From contig JACMRM010000091.1 in NCBI GenBank assembly GCA_014376445.1, positions 1 through 64,000 of the forward strand: a DNA stretch of 64,000 bases, given 5' to 3'. Positions 9,994 through 19,040 of this stretch are shown here, one piece after another. The notes beneath the pieces are model-generated. The model was not told the DNA's origin. It saw only the letters and a program-made list of their open reading frames with translations, and made no database searches. The position numbers and the translations under genes were made by a program. Numbering within the stretch: the first letter of the stretch is position 1; the number at the start of each line of letters is the position of its first letter. This stretch comes from Bacteriovorax sp. (lineage in GTDB: Bacteria; Bdellovibrionota; Bacteriovoracia; Bacteriovoracales; Bacteriovoracaceae).

Positions 9994-11673
9994 TTGTTTT
10001 TAAGTCGCATAAAAAAATTAACAGATTTTTTGGGTAACAGTCTCTGCTGGAAGCTGCTATTTTCAACGATTCTTGGAGTCTTACTTTTTTTAACGGAGTC
10101 TTCATTTGTTGTTATTCTGCAACTTTTTTTATTTTCACTTGGTTTGATTTCAAAAGATCAACTTCTGATTCCAAGCTGGCTTCCAACAACGCAGAATTTT
10201 GCGGTAGGAATGTTTTTTATGTTCGGGCTTTGCAGAGGCTTGATCCAAATGAGTAAATCATATCTGGCCGGAGTGATAGGACAGGAATTTGTAAAACAAC
10301 AACGCGGAAGAACTATTGAATACGGTTTATCTTTTGCTAGTAACGTTTCAACAAGTCAGATTATAACTTTGTGTACAGAGCGTGTCTCTCAGGGAGGAGC
10401 ATTCTTACAAAATTTTTCTAATTTGATATTGGTTTTAACTTCTTCATGTCTGTTCTTTGTAACCGGTCTTAAGTTAGCTCCTTATGAAATGATTATTGGA
10501 GTCTTGCTCCTGGCTGTGTTTTTATTTCCTCTTAAATGGTTTAATAAAAGAATTAATCATGCAGGAGATGGCGTAAGAGATGAATGGAATTTTGTCAGCG
10601 AAACTTTGATTTCAGGACTAAAGAATAATTTTTTCTTGAGAGTTTACGATGTGGTTGACCTAGAAATTAAAAAATCTATTCAATCATTGAATAATTATCT
10701 ACAGCATTATAAAAGATATTTTTTAATATCATCTTTTAAGAATTCATTGCCGCCGATTCTCGGCATTTTTGTCGTTTGTATTATAACATTTGTCAGTCTT
10801 AAATTCATTCATACACAGGCGATATTGCTTGTTGCTTTTTTTTACATCTTTATGAAACTCGCGCAGAGTATGAGCGAGGTAAGTTCAGGTCTCACGGAAT
10901 GTGCATTAAATAGACGAAATTTTCTAGAGCTTTATGATTTGTACTTGCTTCACAAGAACTATCAACAGAAAGTTAGTTTAAAAACGTCAAAAAATGCAAA
11001 GTATTTTAGCAGCGATGTAAAAACTATTACAATTAAAGCTGATAATCTTTCCTTTTCTTATGATGGCATTTTGTTTTTATTTAAAGATCTCTCTTTCGAA
11101 ATCGATACTGGAGATGTTCTTTTAATTAAGGGACCTTCAGGGGTTGGAAAGAGTAGCTTATTAATGCTGTTATTAGGGCTAACTAAACCAACCCATGGCA
11201 CGGTATTGATCAATAAAGTTAAGGTTGATGAATTTGATGGATCGTTATCACCCTATATTGGTTATGTCGGGCCAGAGCCTTATTTAATAATCGGTTCTCT
11301 GAAAGACAATTTATTATTTGGCCATCTGAAACCTGAAGAGGTTTGTAATAGTGAATTATTGAAAGCTTTAGAGTTTGCTTGCCTTGATGCGATTGCTTTT
11401 CCATTAGAGTTAAAAATATCAGAACACGCCTCACTTTCAACAGGACAGAAGCAAAGAATATCAGTGGCCAGGGCCATTTTGAGAAAACCTAAGCTTTTAA
11501 TTCTTGATGAGGCCACTGCCAATTTAGACGGGAATACTGAAGAAAAAATCTTACAAAATTTAAAATCTCTAATTCCCAATATGATAACTATTGTTGTCAG
11601 TCACAAACCGAGTTTTGATGATATCGCTACTGTAGTTTTAAATTTAGAAAAAACTAAAGATTTACAAGGTTAG
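9994..11673 (+). CDS. ABC exporter with fused permease and ATPase, PglK-like flippase (copy 1)
   Basis: A 559-residue half-transporter with about six membrane helices then an ATPase domain. Walker A is GPSGVGKSS, Walker B LLILDEATANLD, the signature is the variant LSTGQKQR and the switch is VSHK. The Q-loop glutamine is not seen; the segment reads GYVGPEPYLI. PglK-type proteins flip Und-PP-linked glycans to the periplasm, and no MATE-like Wzx was seen in the window, so that role is plausible here. The start is TTG at 9994 with GGAG five bases before it. It is a clear paralogue of the protein at 32069, sharing the IPSW motif between helices, the odd Q-loop and the STGQ signature. Confidence 0.82.
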   Translation: MFLSRIKKLTDFLGNSLCWKLLFSTILGVLLFLTESSFVVILQLFLFSLGLISKDQLLIPSWLPTTQNFAVGMFFMFGLCRGLIQMSKSYLAGVIGQEFVKQQRGRTIEYGLSFASNVSTSQIITLCTERVSQGGAFLQNFSNLILVLTSSCLFFVTGLKLAPYEMIIGVLLLAVFLFPLKWFNKRINHAGDGVRDEWNFVSETLISGLKNNFFLRVYDVVDLEIKKSIQSLNNYLQHYKRYFLISSFKNSLPPILGIFVVCIITFVSLKFIHTQAILLVAFFYIFMKLAQSMSEVSSGLTECALNRRNFLELYDLYLLHKNYQQKVSLKTSKNAKYFSSDVKTITIKADNLSFSYDGILFLFKDLSFEIDTGDVLLIKGPSGVGKSSLLMLLLGLTKPTHGTVLINKVKVDEFDGSLSPYIGYVGPEPYLIIGSLKDNLLFGHLKPEEVCNSELLKALEFACLDAIAFPLELKISEHASLSTGQKQRISVARAILRKPKLLILDEATANLDGNTEEKILQNLKSLIPNMITIVVSHKPSFDDIATVVLNLEKTKDLQG

Positions 11674-11710
11674 CAAAAGTCAGGTCTTTTAAAAACATGT
11701 GAATGATTGA

Positions 11711-12610
11711 CTATGGAATCCATTTAAAAAGTTTACGTTTCTCTTGTCTTGCAAAATGAAAATATACTTTAAAGTTAAGATATCCGACCTTTTTTGCAAC
11801 TGACCACCACTCAGTTATTCCATTAAATTTTTTGGCATCCCATGGTGGGATAGTCCAGGGTTTCGGACCCCCTGCAAAATGTAGTATTGTTGCATCCTTC
11901 ATTTTTTCAGAATCTTTAATGTTTGCTAAGTTTAGGTTTGGAAAATAATTATATTTGTAAGAATCCTGGATCTTAACATAAGGATTAAAGCAATAATTAA
12001 TAGTATCCTGATCCCAGCACGTAAATTGATTTTTAGAATACAGGTCTAGAAACTCTTGGAATGATAATTTCGATCGAGTTTCTTTTAGATTAATCAAGAC
12101 TACATCTCCATTTATGTATCTTTTCTTATCTATAAATCCCACTCTATCCATATCATCTTTGATATTCTGCCACTCTGAAGAATCTGTATTGTTGATGTTC
12201 ATATCAGGTGTACCGGCGAAATAATATCCTGTCATATCCTGGAAATAAAAATCGCTAATATCGTCTTTCGTATAGGTATCAAGGCCTAATAATAATACTC
12301 TGTCATAATCTTTTGAAAGAAAATCGAGTGCATACCATCTACACCAAAGATCTATTGCCCAGCCTTTGCCGTTATCAACTTTTTTCAACAACTCCGAATC
12401 TACTTTTATAAAAGATACTGAGTTAGCTTTATTATGGTGGGAGCTCTGACTTTTTAATACTTTCTGAAATGGCGCAACTTCATCATTAAGATAGAATACA
12501 AATAAATTAATTTTGTGATCGGGATGTGCCGCATAGACTGATCCCATCATTACTCTAGCGTAATTGATATAAGACTTCGAAGATGCTATTGCGATATTTA
12601 TTTCTTTCAT
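11711..12610 (-). CDS. Glycosyltransferase family 8-like protein
   Basis: A 299-residue protein with GT8 features. These are the N-terminal NIAIASSKSYINYARVMMGSV, RVLLLGLDTYTKDDI where the DxD metal site is expected, RYINGDVVLINL, QDTINYCF and the C-terminal HFAGGPKPW that matches the HxxGxxKPW end of the family. The second Asp of DxD is replaced (LDTY instead of LDxD), which is unusual; a nearby Asp could substitute. It is last in the minus-strand operon after rfbG, separated by two bases, so the transferred sugar may be the 3,6-dideoxyhexose. Confidence 0.75.
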   Translation of the reverse strand: MKEINIAIASSKSYINYARVMMGSVYAAHPDHKINLFVFYLNDEVAPFQKVLKSQSSHHNKANSVSFIKVDSELLKKVDNGKGWAIDLWCRWYALDFLSKDYDRVLLLGLDTYTKDDISDFYFQDMTGYYFAGTPDMNINNTDSSEWQNIKDDMDRVGFIDKKRYINGDVVLINLKETRSKLSFQEFLDLYSKNQFTCWDQDTINYCFNPYVKIQDSYKYNYFPNLNLANIKDSEKMKDATILHFAGGPKPWTIPPWDAKKFNGITEWWSVAKKVGYLNFKVYFHFARQEKRKLFKWIP

Positions 12611-12612
12611 CC

Positions 12613-13662
12613 TTAGGCTTTTATTCTTGAGATCATTTTCTTCAAATCATCTTTTGTTGATACACTTTTTTGCAAATAAAATGCTTTGTACCAGTTAGTA
12701 GTTAATTCAATTGACTCGTTGGCAGTGAAAGTCGGATTCCAGTTTAGATACTTAATGGCCTTTTCAATATCAAGCTTTAGTAAGCCTGCTTCATGCTTTT
12801 TTGTATCTTCAGGATTTTCTGTAACCTGAATATTGATTTTATCCCAATGTTCTTTCGCTATTTTCCAAACTTCACCGACACTTAAATTGTGAGTCATGTG
12901 AGGCCCAAAATTAAAACTTTCGGAAAATGTTTTATCATTCTTCAGTAATTTTTCACCAAGAAGTAAATATCCATGCAACGGTTCAAGCACATGTTGCCAA
13001 GGCCTTACTGAGTGTGGATTTCTAATAGGTGTTGTTTTGTTCGCGTTAGCATTTTTTACTAAATCAGGAATTAACCTATCCTTTGCCCAGTCACCACCAC
13101 CAATAACATTTCCGGCACGTGCAGTAGCAAGCAGCATCTTGTGATCAGAAAGAAATGATTTTCTAAAAGAAGATGTCATTAATTCCACACAAGCTTTTGA
13201 AGAACTATATGGATCGTGGCCACCAAGCTGGTCATTTTCACGATAGCCCCAAAGCCATTCCTTGTTTTCATAGACTTTATCGGTAGTAATACTGACGATT
13301 GCACCAACATTTGCCTTAAGTGCTGCCATGTAAACTTTAAGAGAGCCAAGAACATTAGTTTCGTAGGTTGTAATCGGATCATCATATGAGTCGCGAACCA
13401 GTGGTTGAGCGGCGAGATGAAAAACAATGTCTGGTTTAAACTCCATCATTGCTTTTTCTAATGTCACTTGATCATTTATATTATTGAAATAATTTTTCAT
13501 CTTCAAATCAAGAAGATTAAAATGGCTTAATTGTTCTGGCGCTAAAGAATATCCAACAACCTCAGCTCCAAGCTCTTGAAGCCATAAGGCCAGCCAGGAT
13601 CCTTTGAAACCAGTGTGACCAGTGAGAAAAACTTTTTTATTTTTATAAATTTCGTGAGTCAC
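12613..13662 (-). CDS. rfbG: CDP-glucose 4,6-dehydratase
   Basis: Converts CDP-D-glucose to CDP-4-keto-6-deoxyglucose, the second step to CDP-3,6-dideoxyhexoses. The 349-residue SDR shows TGHTGFKGSWL (nucleotide loop), SITTDKVYEN (catalytic Thr and Asp/Lys region) and the Tyr-x3-Lys pair in PYSSSK, followed by the RAGNVIGGGDW segment characteristic of RfbG/DdhB. The start is GTG at 13662, directly after the TAA of rfbF. It is the third gene of rfbH-rfbF-rfbG-GT8. Confidence 0.95.
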   Translation of the reverse strand: MTHEIYKNKKVFLTGHTGFKGSWLALWLQELGAEVVGYSLAPEQLSHFNLLDLKMKNYFNNINDQVTLEKAMMEFKPDIVFHLAAQPLVRDSYDDPITTYETNVLGSLKVYMAALKANVGAIVSITTDKVYENKEWLWGYRENDQLGGHDPYSSSKACVELMTSSFRKSFLSDHKMLLATARAGNVIGGGDWAKDRLIPDLVKNANANKTTPIRNPHSVRPWQHVLEPLHGYLLLGEKLLKNDKTFSESFNFGPHMTHNLSVGEVWKIAKEHWDKINIQVTENPEDTKKHEAGLLKLDIEKAIKYLNWNPTFTANESIELTTNWYKAFYLQKSVSTKDDLKKMISRIKA

Positions 13663-14433
13663 TTACCAAACCTTCCATTTTGCTTTACCAGTTGCCCACA
13701 TATCGTTGAGTTGATTTTTGTCTCGTAATGTATCCATGCATTTCCAAAAGCCTTCATGCTTGAATGAATACAATTGTCCTTCTTTTGCCAAAGTTTCAAG
13801 TGGGGACTGCTCCAGCACAGTTGTGTCGTTCTGGATGTAATCAAGAAGTGAAGGTTCACAAACAAAGAAGCCACCATTAATCCAGGACCCATCACCTTTG
13901 GGCTTTTCAAGAAAGCTTGAGATACTACGATCTGATTCAATTACTAAAGCACCAAAGCGGCCCTCTGGTTGAATAGATGTCATCGTAACTTTTTTACCAT
14001 GTGATTTGTGAAAACTTAAAAGTTCCTTCAAGTTAACATTTGAAACGCCATCACCATAAGTTAAGAAAAAAGGTTCATCCCCAATATACTTGGCAGCTCT
14101 TTTAACTCGGCCACCAGTCATTGTATCAAGCCCGGTATCAATTAAAGTGATTTTCCAATCTTCAGAAGTATTGTTGTGAACTTCCATTTTCTGATTTGCT
14201 GTATTGATAGTCACATCACTGTTGTGTAAGTAATAATTGGCAAAATATTCTTTAATGACGTAACTTTTGTAACCTAAAAGAATAACAAACTCATTAAATC
14301 CATAATGAGAGTAATGCTTCATGATATGCCATAGAATTGGCTTGCCACCAATTTCAATCATTGGCTTTGGCTTAATATCACTTTCTTCTGAAATTCTTGT
14401 CCCATAGCCACCTGCGAGTATTATAACTTTCAT
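13663..14433 (-). CDS. rfbF: Glucose-1-phosphate cytidylyltransferase
   Basis: Makes CDP-glucose from CTP and glucose-1-phosphate. The 256-residue protein carries the nucleotidyltransferase loop [40 protein letters not shown], here cited as residues about 6-46, and the metal-binding TYGDGVSNV. Both are diagnostic of RfbF/DdhA, and length matches the family. It overlaps rfbH as ATGA and abuts rfbG, so the three pathway genes are translationally coupled. Confidence 0.95.
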   Translation of the reverse strand: MKVIILAGGYGTRISEESDIKPKPMIEIGGKPILWHIMKHYSHYGFNEFVILLGYKSYVIKEYFANYYLHNSDVTINTANQKMEVHNNTSEDWKITLIDTGLDTMTGGRVKRAAKYIGDEPFFLTYGDGVSNVNLKELLSFHKSHGKKVTMTSIQPEGRFGALVIESDRSISSFLEKPKGDGSWINGGFFVCEPSLLDYIQNDTTVLEQSPLETLAKEGQLYSFKHEGFWKCMDTLRDKNQLNDMWATGKAKWKVW

Positions 14434-15719
14434 AACAGAAGTCCTTCCTTTAATTTATCTGAGATATAATCCATATGAGTTTCGTCAAGTGCCGGATAAA
14501 TACCAACCCAAAATGTATTATTCATAATCATATCAGTATTAGTTAATTCACCAACGACTCTATATTCTTTGTCTTTATAAAGTGGCTGTCGAATGAGATT
14601 TCCTGCAAACAATAGCCTTGTTCCAATTTTGTTTTTTTCTAGAAAGTTTATCAGATCTCTTCTCTTGTTATTCAATTTTAGTGTAATAGGAAAACCAAAC
14701 CAGCTCGCCTGAGCATTTGGAAGAGCAGTCGGTAAAATCATTAGTTCTTCATGATTTGGAATTTTAGTCATAATCATTTTTCTTAATGTTTCAGTATTTT
14801 TATTTCTTTTTTCAATGAAAGTTGGAAGTTTATTTAATTGAGAGCATCCTACCGCTGCCTGCATATCAGAAACTTTTAAATTATAACCAACATGCGAGTA
14901 TACATACTTATGATCATAGCCATCTGGCAGATCTGCAAATTTTTGATCAAATCTTTTGTTACAAGTATTATCTTTTCCAGGGGGACACCAGCAATCACGA
15001 CCCCAGTCACGAAAGCTTTCCGCTAATTTTTTTAATCTGGGATTATTTGTTAGAACAGCTCCTCCTTCTCCCATCGTCATATGGTGAGCAGGATAAAAAC
15101 TAACAGTGGCGATATCACCAAAGGTTCCAACTAATTTTCCGTCAAACTTAGCTCCAACAGCATCACAGCAATCCTCAATTAGCCATAAACCGTGCTTATC
15201 GCAAAATTCTTTTACTGTTTTTACATCAAAAGGATTTCCCAAAGTATGAGCAATCATGATGGCCTTTGTTTTAGGCGATAATGCTTTTTCCAGCGTATCA
15301 GTATTCACACCGTAATCAGGAAAATTCACATCGATAAAAACGGGAATACAGCCATTTTGGATAATTGGATTTACAGTAGTAGGAAAGCCTGCAGCAACTG
15401 TAATGACTTCGTCACCTGGCTTAATCTGGCGAGCACCAAGAGTTGGAGATGTTAAAGCAGAAAATGCGACTAAGTTAGCACTTGATCCTGAATTGACCAA
15501 CAAGCAAAACTTTTGATTCATGAAATCTGCAAAGCGTTTTTCAAACTCAACAGCAAAGCGACCTGCTGTAAGCCACATATCAAAACATGAGTCCAAAAGA
15601 TTTACCAGATCCTCTTTATCCATGACTTTTCCAGAAGGTGGTATGTAATCGATAGAAGGAACTATTTTTTTATCTAATTTACTGACGCTCATTTCAAAGG
15701 ATTTCTCTAAATTCTGCAA
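14430..15719 (-). CDS. rfbH: CDP-4-keto-6-deoxyglucose 3-dehydratase (E1, PMP and [2Fe-2S])
   Basis: Removes the C3 hydroxyl of CDP-4-keto-6-deoxyglucose. The aminotransferase-fold protein (429 residues) has histidine (H212, in [14 protein letters not shown]) where aminotransferases have the PLP lysine, the hallmark of this enzyme. The iron-sulfur ligands are also visible: C185-x57-C243-x-C245-x7-C253, the same spacing as known for Yersinia E1. The TTG at 15719 is chosen because AAGGAG lies seven bases upstream; an ATG at 15692 lacks a good site. The partner reductase E3 (RfbI/AscD), which E1 needs to complete deoxygenation, is not in this window. Confidence 0.95.
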   Translation of the reverse strand: MQNLEKSFEMSVSKLDKKIVPSIDYIPPSGKVMDKEDLVNLLDSCFDMWLTAGRFAVEFEKRFADFMNQKFCLLVNSGSSANLVAFSALTSPTLGARQIKPGDEVITVAAGFPTTVNPIIQNGCIPVFIDVNFPDYGVNTDTLEKALSPKTKAIMIAHTLGNPFDVKTVKEFCDKHGLWLIEDCCDAVGAKFDGKLVGTFGDIATVSFYPAHHMTMGEGGAVLTNNPRLKKLAESFRDWGRDCWCPPGKDNTCNKRFDQKFADLPDGYDHKYVYSHVGYNLKVSDMQAAVGCSQLNKLPTFIEKRNKNTETLRKMIMTKIPNHEELMILPTALPNAQASWFGFPITLKLNNKRRDLINFLEKNKIGTRLLFAGNLIRQPLYKDKEYRVVGELTNTDMIMNNTFWVGIYPALDETHMDYISDKLKEGLLL

Positions 15720-15771
15720 CTAATTGCTCCTTGCCAAATTTAACAGGAATTAACTAAGATAATTTTTTAAC

Positions 15772-15800
15772 ACTCTATCCATAATCATAAGTATTTTCAA
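15772..15800 (-). promoter_or_regulatory. Predicted sigma70-type promoter for the rfbHFG operon
   Basis: On the minus strand TTGAAA (15795-15800) and TAGAGT (15772-15777) are 17 bases apart, about 50 bases before the rfbH start. The boxes match consensus at five and four of six positions. Confidence 0.45.
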
Positions 15801-15801
15801 T

Positions 15802-15915
15802 ATGAATAAACCACCAATATCTCTGATAAACTTAGCCTGCAGCTCCCATAGAGGCTTTGCCCATAAGATTAACGCGGCCTATGCTCTTTTACGAATGGTA
15901 GGTACTAAGTTATGA
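15802..15915 (+). CDS. Possible small ORF (37 aa) coupled to the next gene
   Basis: An ATG-started frame of 37 codons ends with TGA overlapping the ATG of the following reductase as ATGA. Its start lies in the rfbHFG promoter and has no clear ribosome site. The peptide (starting MNKPPISLINLACSSHRG) matches no family I know. It may be a leader peptide, a gene remnant or chance. Confidence 0.25.
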   Translation: MNKPPISLINLACSSHRGFAHKINAAYALLRMVGTKL

Positions 15916-16781
15916 ATATACTAATTACAGGCGGAACTGGATTTATTGGAAAAGCTCTTACCAAAAGACTATTGGATGAGGGAAACACACTTTTATTTAC
16001 AACTCGGGAAAATGATCCTGATAATAAATCTATCAATCTTGCCCACTCAACTCACCATGAAGTAACAAGTTTTTTTGAAAGACATCAGATTGATGGGATT
16101 ATTCATCTGGCTTCTCTTGTTTTAGTAACCCATTCTCCAGATGATATAAAAAATTTAATTGAATCTAATATCACTTTTCCAACGCTACTGCTTGAAGCAG
16201 CAAGAGAAGCGAAAATTAAATGGTTTATCAATACAGGAACTTTTTGGCAGCATTACAATAACGAAGAATATAATCCAGTTAATCTTTACGCTGCCACCAA
16301 GCAAGCATTTGAAGATATTTTAAAATACTATAGTGAAATTAGTACAATTCAATTTCTAACATTAGAAGTTAGCGATACTTTTGGGCCAGATGATACACGA
16401 GGAAAGATTTTTAACAAATGGATGAATGCAAAAAATTCAAATGAAGAAATAAATATGTCTCCAGGTAATCAAATGATAGATATCTTATATATCGATGATG
16501 TTATCGATGCTTTTAGACACTCTATTGATCGTCTGCAGAACAATAAAAATAAACTTGAAAAGTTCAGCCTTTATTCAAGAAAACCAATTTCGTTAAGAGA
16601 AGTATCTGCCACTTTCGACACTGTTTTTAATTCTCAGTTAAAAATAAACTGGGGAAAATTACCTTATAGAGAAAGAGAAGTTATGCAAACATGGAGTAAG
16701 GGACTAAGTCTTCCTGGCTGGAAGCCCAAGAAAACTTTTGATCAAGGTTGTGAAGAGATAAAAAAGTTGATTAAGTCTTAA
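15912..16781 (+). CDS. NAD-dependent epimerase/reductase, CDP-abequose/paratose synthase-like
   Basis: A 289-residue SDR with GGTGFIGKAL at the N-terminus, FINTGTFWQHY (catalytic Ser/Thr region) and the Tyr-x3-Lys pair in LYAATKQAFED. The general layout resembles RfbJ and RfbS, which reduce CDP-4-keto-3,6-dideoxyglucose to CDP-abequose or CDP-paratose. Its position opposite rfbHFG, sharing the divergent promoter region, supports a role as the C4 reductase of this pathway. The stereochemistry of the product cannot be told from the sequence. Confidence 0.75.
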   Translation: MNILITGGTGFIGKALTKRLLDEGNTLLFTTRENDPDNKSINLAHSTHHEVTSFFERHQIDGIIHLASLVLVTHSPDDIKNLIESNITFPTLLLEAAREAKIKWFINTGTFWQHYNNEEYNPVNLYAATKQAFEDILKYYSEISTIQFLTLEVSDTFGPDDTRGKIFNKWMNAKNSNEEINMSPGNQMIDILYIDDVIDAFRHSIDRLQNNKNKLEKFSLYSRKPISLREVSATFDTVFNSQLKINWGKLPYREREVMQTWSKGLSLPGWKPKKTFDQGCEEIKKLIKS

Positions 16782-16874
16782 ATTTTTCTTCCAGTATGAT
16801 TTAATCATGACGCAGGTATTGAGAGGTGGAAGTATTTAGACGCTAGCCGCAAAGCCAATTTGGCACTTATTATT

Positions 16875-16903
16875 TTTACAAGCTACACAATCAAATTTAT
16901 AAT
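16875..16903 (+). promoter_or_regulatory. Predicted strong sigma70-type promoter before the C-methyltransferase
   Basis: TTTACA (16875-16880) and a perfect TATAAT (16898-16903) are 17 bases apart; transcription would start about 23 bases before the GTG at 16933. A short perfect palindrome GCCAATTTGGC (16854-16864) lies just upstream and might bind a regulator. Confidence 0.6.
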
Positions 16904-16932
16904 AATTTAAAAAATTTCCAAGAGGTTAGGGC

Positions 16933-18162
16933 GTGTATAAAGAAATTACCGAATGCAGAATTTGTAAAAATTCGAATTTAAAAATTGTTCTTTCTTTGGG
17001 AGAGCAATTTTTGACCGGAGTATTTCCCAAAATAAAAGAAGAAAAGATTACTAAGGGTCCTTTGGATCTAGTGTGGTGTAACCGCTGTGGTCTGCTTCAG
17101 CTTAAGCAATCTTACAGCTTAGAAGAAATGTATGGTGATAATTATGGTTATAGATCGGGACTAAATACGTCGATGGTTAAGCACCTTCAGCAAAAAGTTT
17201 CTTTTTTAGAAAAATTAGTTCCTTTATCTGAAACTGATTTAGTTATCGATATCGGAAGTAACGATGCCACAACTTTAAAATCATATAAGAAAAAACATTC
17301 AAAGGTAGGGATAGATCCTACTGGTAAAAAATTTAAAGAATATTATCCAGAGGGTATTGACCTGATCCCAGATTTCTTTTCTGCAGAAGTTTTCAAAAAA
17401 CATTTCAAGGAAAGAAAAGCTAAAATCATTACATCAATTGCTATGTTCTATGATTTAGAAGATCCAAGAAAATTTGTTCAGGATATTGAATCTATCCTTG
17501 ACGACAATGGAGTATGGCATTTTGAGCAAAGTTACATGCCTTCTATGCTTAGAACAAATGCTTACGACACAATCTGCCATGAGCATTTAGAGTTTTATTC
17601 ATTCAAAGTAATAAAAAATTTAATAGAGTCGTGTGGTTTAACAGTTGTCGATGTACAGATGAATGCAGTTAACGGTGGAAGTTTTGCGGTTACTGTATGT
17701 AAGGCAAAAGCGAATATCGTTTGTAATTTACCTATTATAAACTGGTTGTTAAGCCAGGAAAAAAATATGGGACTTGATACAGAACAACCTTATCTGGATT
17801 TTGCTAAAAAAGTTGAACAACACAGACGTGATCTAAAGAGCTTGATCTCATCACTGGTTGCCGATGGCAAGAAAATCATAGGGTACGGGGCGAGCACTAA
17901 AGGCAATGTACTTTTACAATACTGCAGTATCGACAGTATCGAAATTCCATTCATCGCAGAAGTTAACAAAGAAAAGTTTGGATCTTTTACACCTGGTTCT
18001 TTAATCCCGATTATTTCTGAAGCTGAAGCCCATGATATGCGTGCAGATTATTTTTTAGTTCTACCATGGCACTTTAAACATAATATTCTTGAACGAGAGA
18101 ATGCTTATATCGTAAATGGAGGCAAGTTTATTTTCCCTATGCCTGAAATTGAAATTATATAA
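16933..18162 (+). CDS. Sugar C-methyltransferase with N-terminal zinc-binding domain
   Basis: A 409-residue SAM-dependent enzyme of the NDP-hexose C-methyltransferase type (TylC3/TcaB9-like). It has paired CxxC motifs (CRIC near residue 9 and WCNRC near 52) that bind zinc, the SAM-binding VIDIGSNDATT, FEQSYMPSML and YDTICHEHLEFYS (conserved catalytic Tyr/His region), and a C-terminal Rossmann-like domain starting IIGYGASTKGN. Such enzymes methylate carbon 3 of 4-keto sugars. The start is GTG with GAGGTTAGGG upstream. Next to the CDP-3,6-dideoxyhexose genes it suggests a branched or methylated dideoxy sugar. Confidence 0.88.
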   Translation: MYKEITECRICKNSNLKIVLSLGEQFLTGVFPKIKEEKITKGPLDLVWCNRCGLLQLKQSYSLEEMYGDNYGYRSGLNTSMVKHLQQKVSFLEKLVPLSETDLVIDIGSNDATTLKSYKKKHSKVGIDPTGKKFKEYYPEGIDLIPDFFSAEVFKKHFKERKAKIITSIAMFYDLEDPRKFVQDIESILDDNGVWHFEQSYMPSMLRTNAYDTICHEHLEFYSFKVIKNLIESCGLTVVDVQMNAVNGGSFAVTVCKAKANIVCNLPIINWLLSQEKNMGLDTEQPYLDFAKKVEQHRRDLKSLISSLVADGKKIIGYGASTKGNVLLQYCSIDSIEIPFIAEVNKEKFGSFTPGSLIPIISEAEAHDMRADYFLVLPWHFKHNILERENAYIVNGGKFIFPMPEIEII

Positions 18163-18164
18163 AA

Positions 18165-19040
18165 ATGAATGCAATAATTTTTGGCTATAATGGACAAGAT
18201 GGAATTTATTTAAAAGAATTATTGCTGGAAAATTCAATTGAAGTTGTAACCGTTTCAAGAAAAAATGCAGACATAATTTGCAATATCCAAGATTACAATT
18301 CGGTTGAAAAAATCATAAGAGAAAAAAATCCTGATTTTATCTTCCACTTCGCCGCGAATTCAACAGTCTCTCACTCTGCCTTGTTTGAAAATAACGATGC
18401 AATATCAAATGGTACATTGAATATATTAGAATCTGTTTTCAAAAACAAACTTACGAGTAAGGTTTTTATTTCTGGAAGCGCTATGCAGTTCAGTAATAAC
18501 GGCACACCAATAAACGAGTTAACTCCATTTGAGCCCAGCAGTCCTTATTCAGTTGCTAGGATTCATTCTGTCTACCTTGCCCGCTACTATCGAAACTATT
18601 GCGGTCTGAAAACTTATGTTGGCTACTTTTTTAATCACGATAGCCCTATGAGAACCGAAAGACATTTCAATCAGAAGATTGTTCAAGCTGTTCTAAGAAT
18701 TGCAAATGGCAGTAAAGAGAAACCGGATCTTGGTGATTTAAGTATTAAAAAAGAATTTAACTTTGCCGGTGATTTTATGAAAGCTGTCTGGTGTCTTGTG
18801 AATCAGGAAGATGTTCATGAAGTTGTCATTGGTTCCGGAGTTACAAACTCGCTTCAGGACTGGGTTGAGTATTGCTTTAAGAAAAAAGGTTTAAACTGGA
18901 AAGATTATATTACAGGTGAGCAATCATTTAAAAATGATTATCAATGCCTGGTAAGTGATCCTTCACTATTAATGAGCCTGGGATGGAAACCATCGTTTGA
19001 TATAGCAGGTTTGGCTGATTTAATGCTGGAGAGTAAATGA
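18165..19040 (+). CDS. Gmd-like short SDR with altered active site (probable sugar reductase/epimerase)
   Basis: A 291-residue extended SDR most like GDP-mannose 4,6-dehydratase in its layout: FGYNGQDGIYLKELLL at the start, FNHDSPMR, and IGSGVTNSLQDWV near the end. The dehydratase Thr/Glu pair is absent (SGSAMQF instead of STSELYG) and the Tyr-x3-Lys lysine is Arg (PYSVAR). A 4,6-dehydratase role is therefore unlikely. A 4-ketoreductase or epimerase acting after the C-methyltransferase, from which it is separated by two bases, is a reasonable guess. It overlaps the next gene as ATGA. Confidence 0.7.
   Translation: MNAIIFGYNGQDGIYLKELLLENSIEVVTVSRKNADIICNIQDYNSVEKIIREKNPDFIFHFAANSTVSHSALFENNDAISNGTLNILESVFKNKLTSKVFISGSAMQFSNNGTPINELTPFEPSSPYSVARIHSVYLARYYRNYCGLKTYVGYFFNHDSPMRTERHFNQKIVQAVLRIANGSKEKPDLGDLSIKKEFNFAGDFMKAVWCLVNQEDVHEVVIGSGVTNSLQDWVEYCFKKKGLNWKDYITGEQSFKNDYQCLVSDPSLLMSLGWKPSFDIAGLADLMLESK

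Noticed and set aside
15840-15911. JUMPstart/ops-like element before the RfbJ/S-like gene (GCTCTTTTACGAATGGTAGG)
   Set aside because: Only scattered resemblance to the enterobacterial ops core; no GGCGGTAGC match, and the same stretch is explained by the small ORF and promoter.
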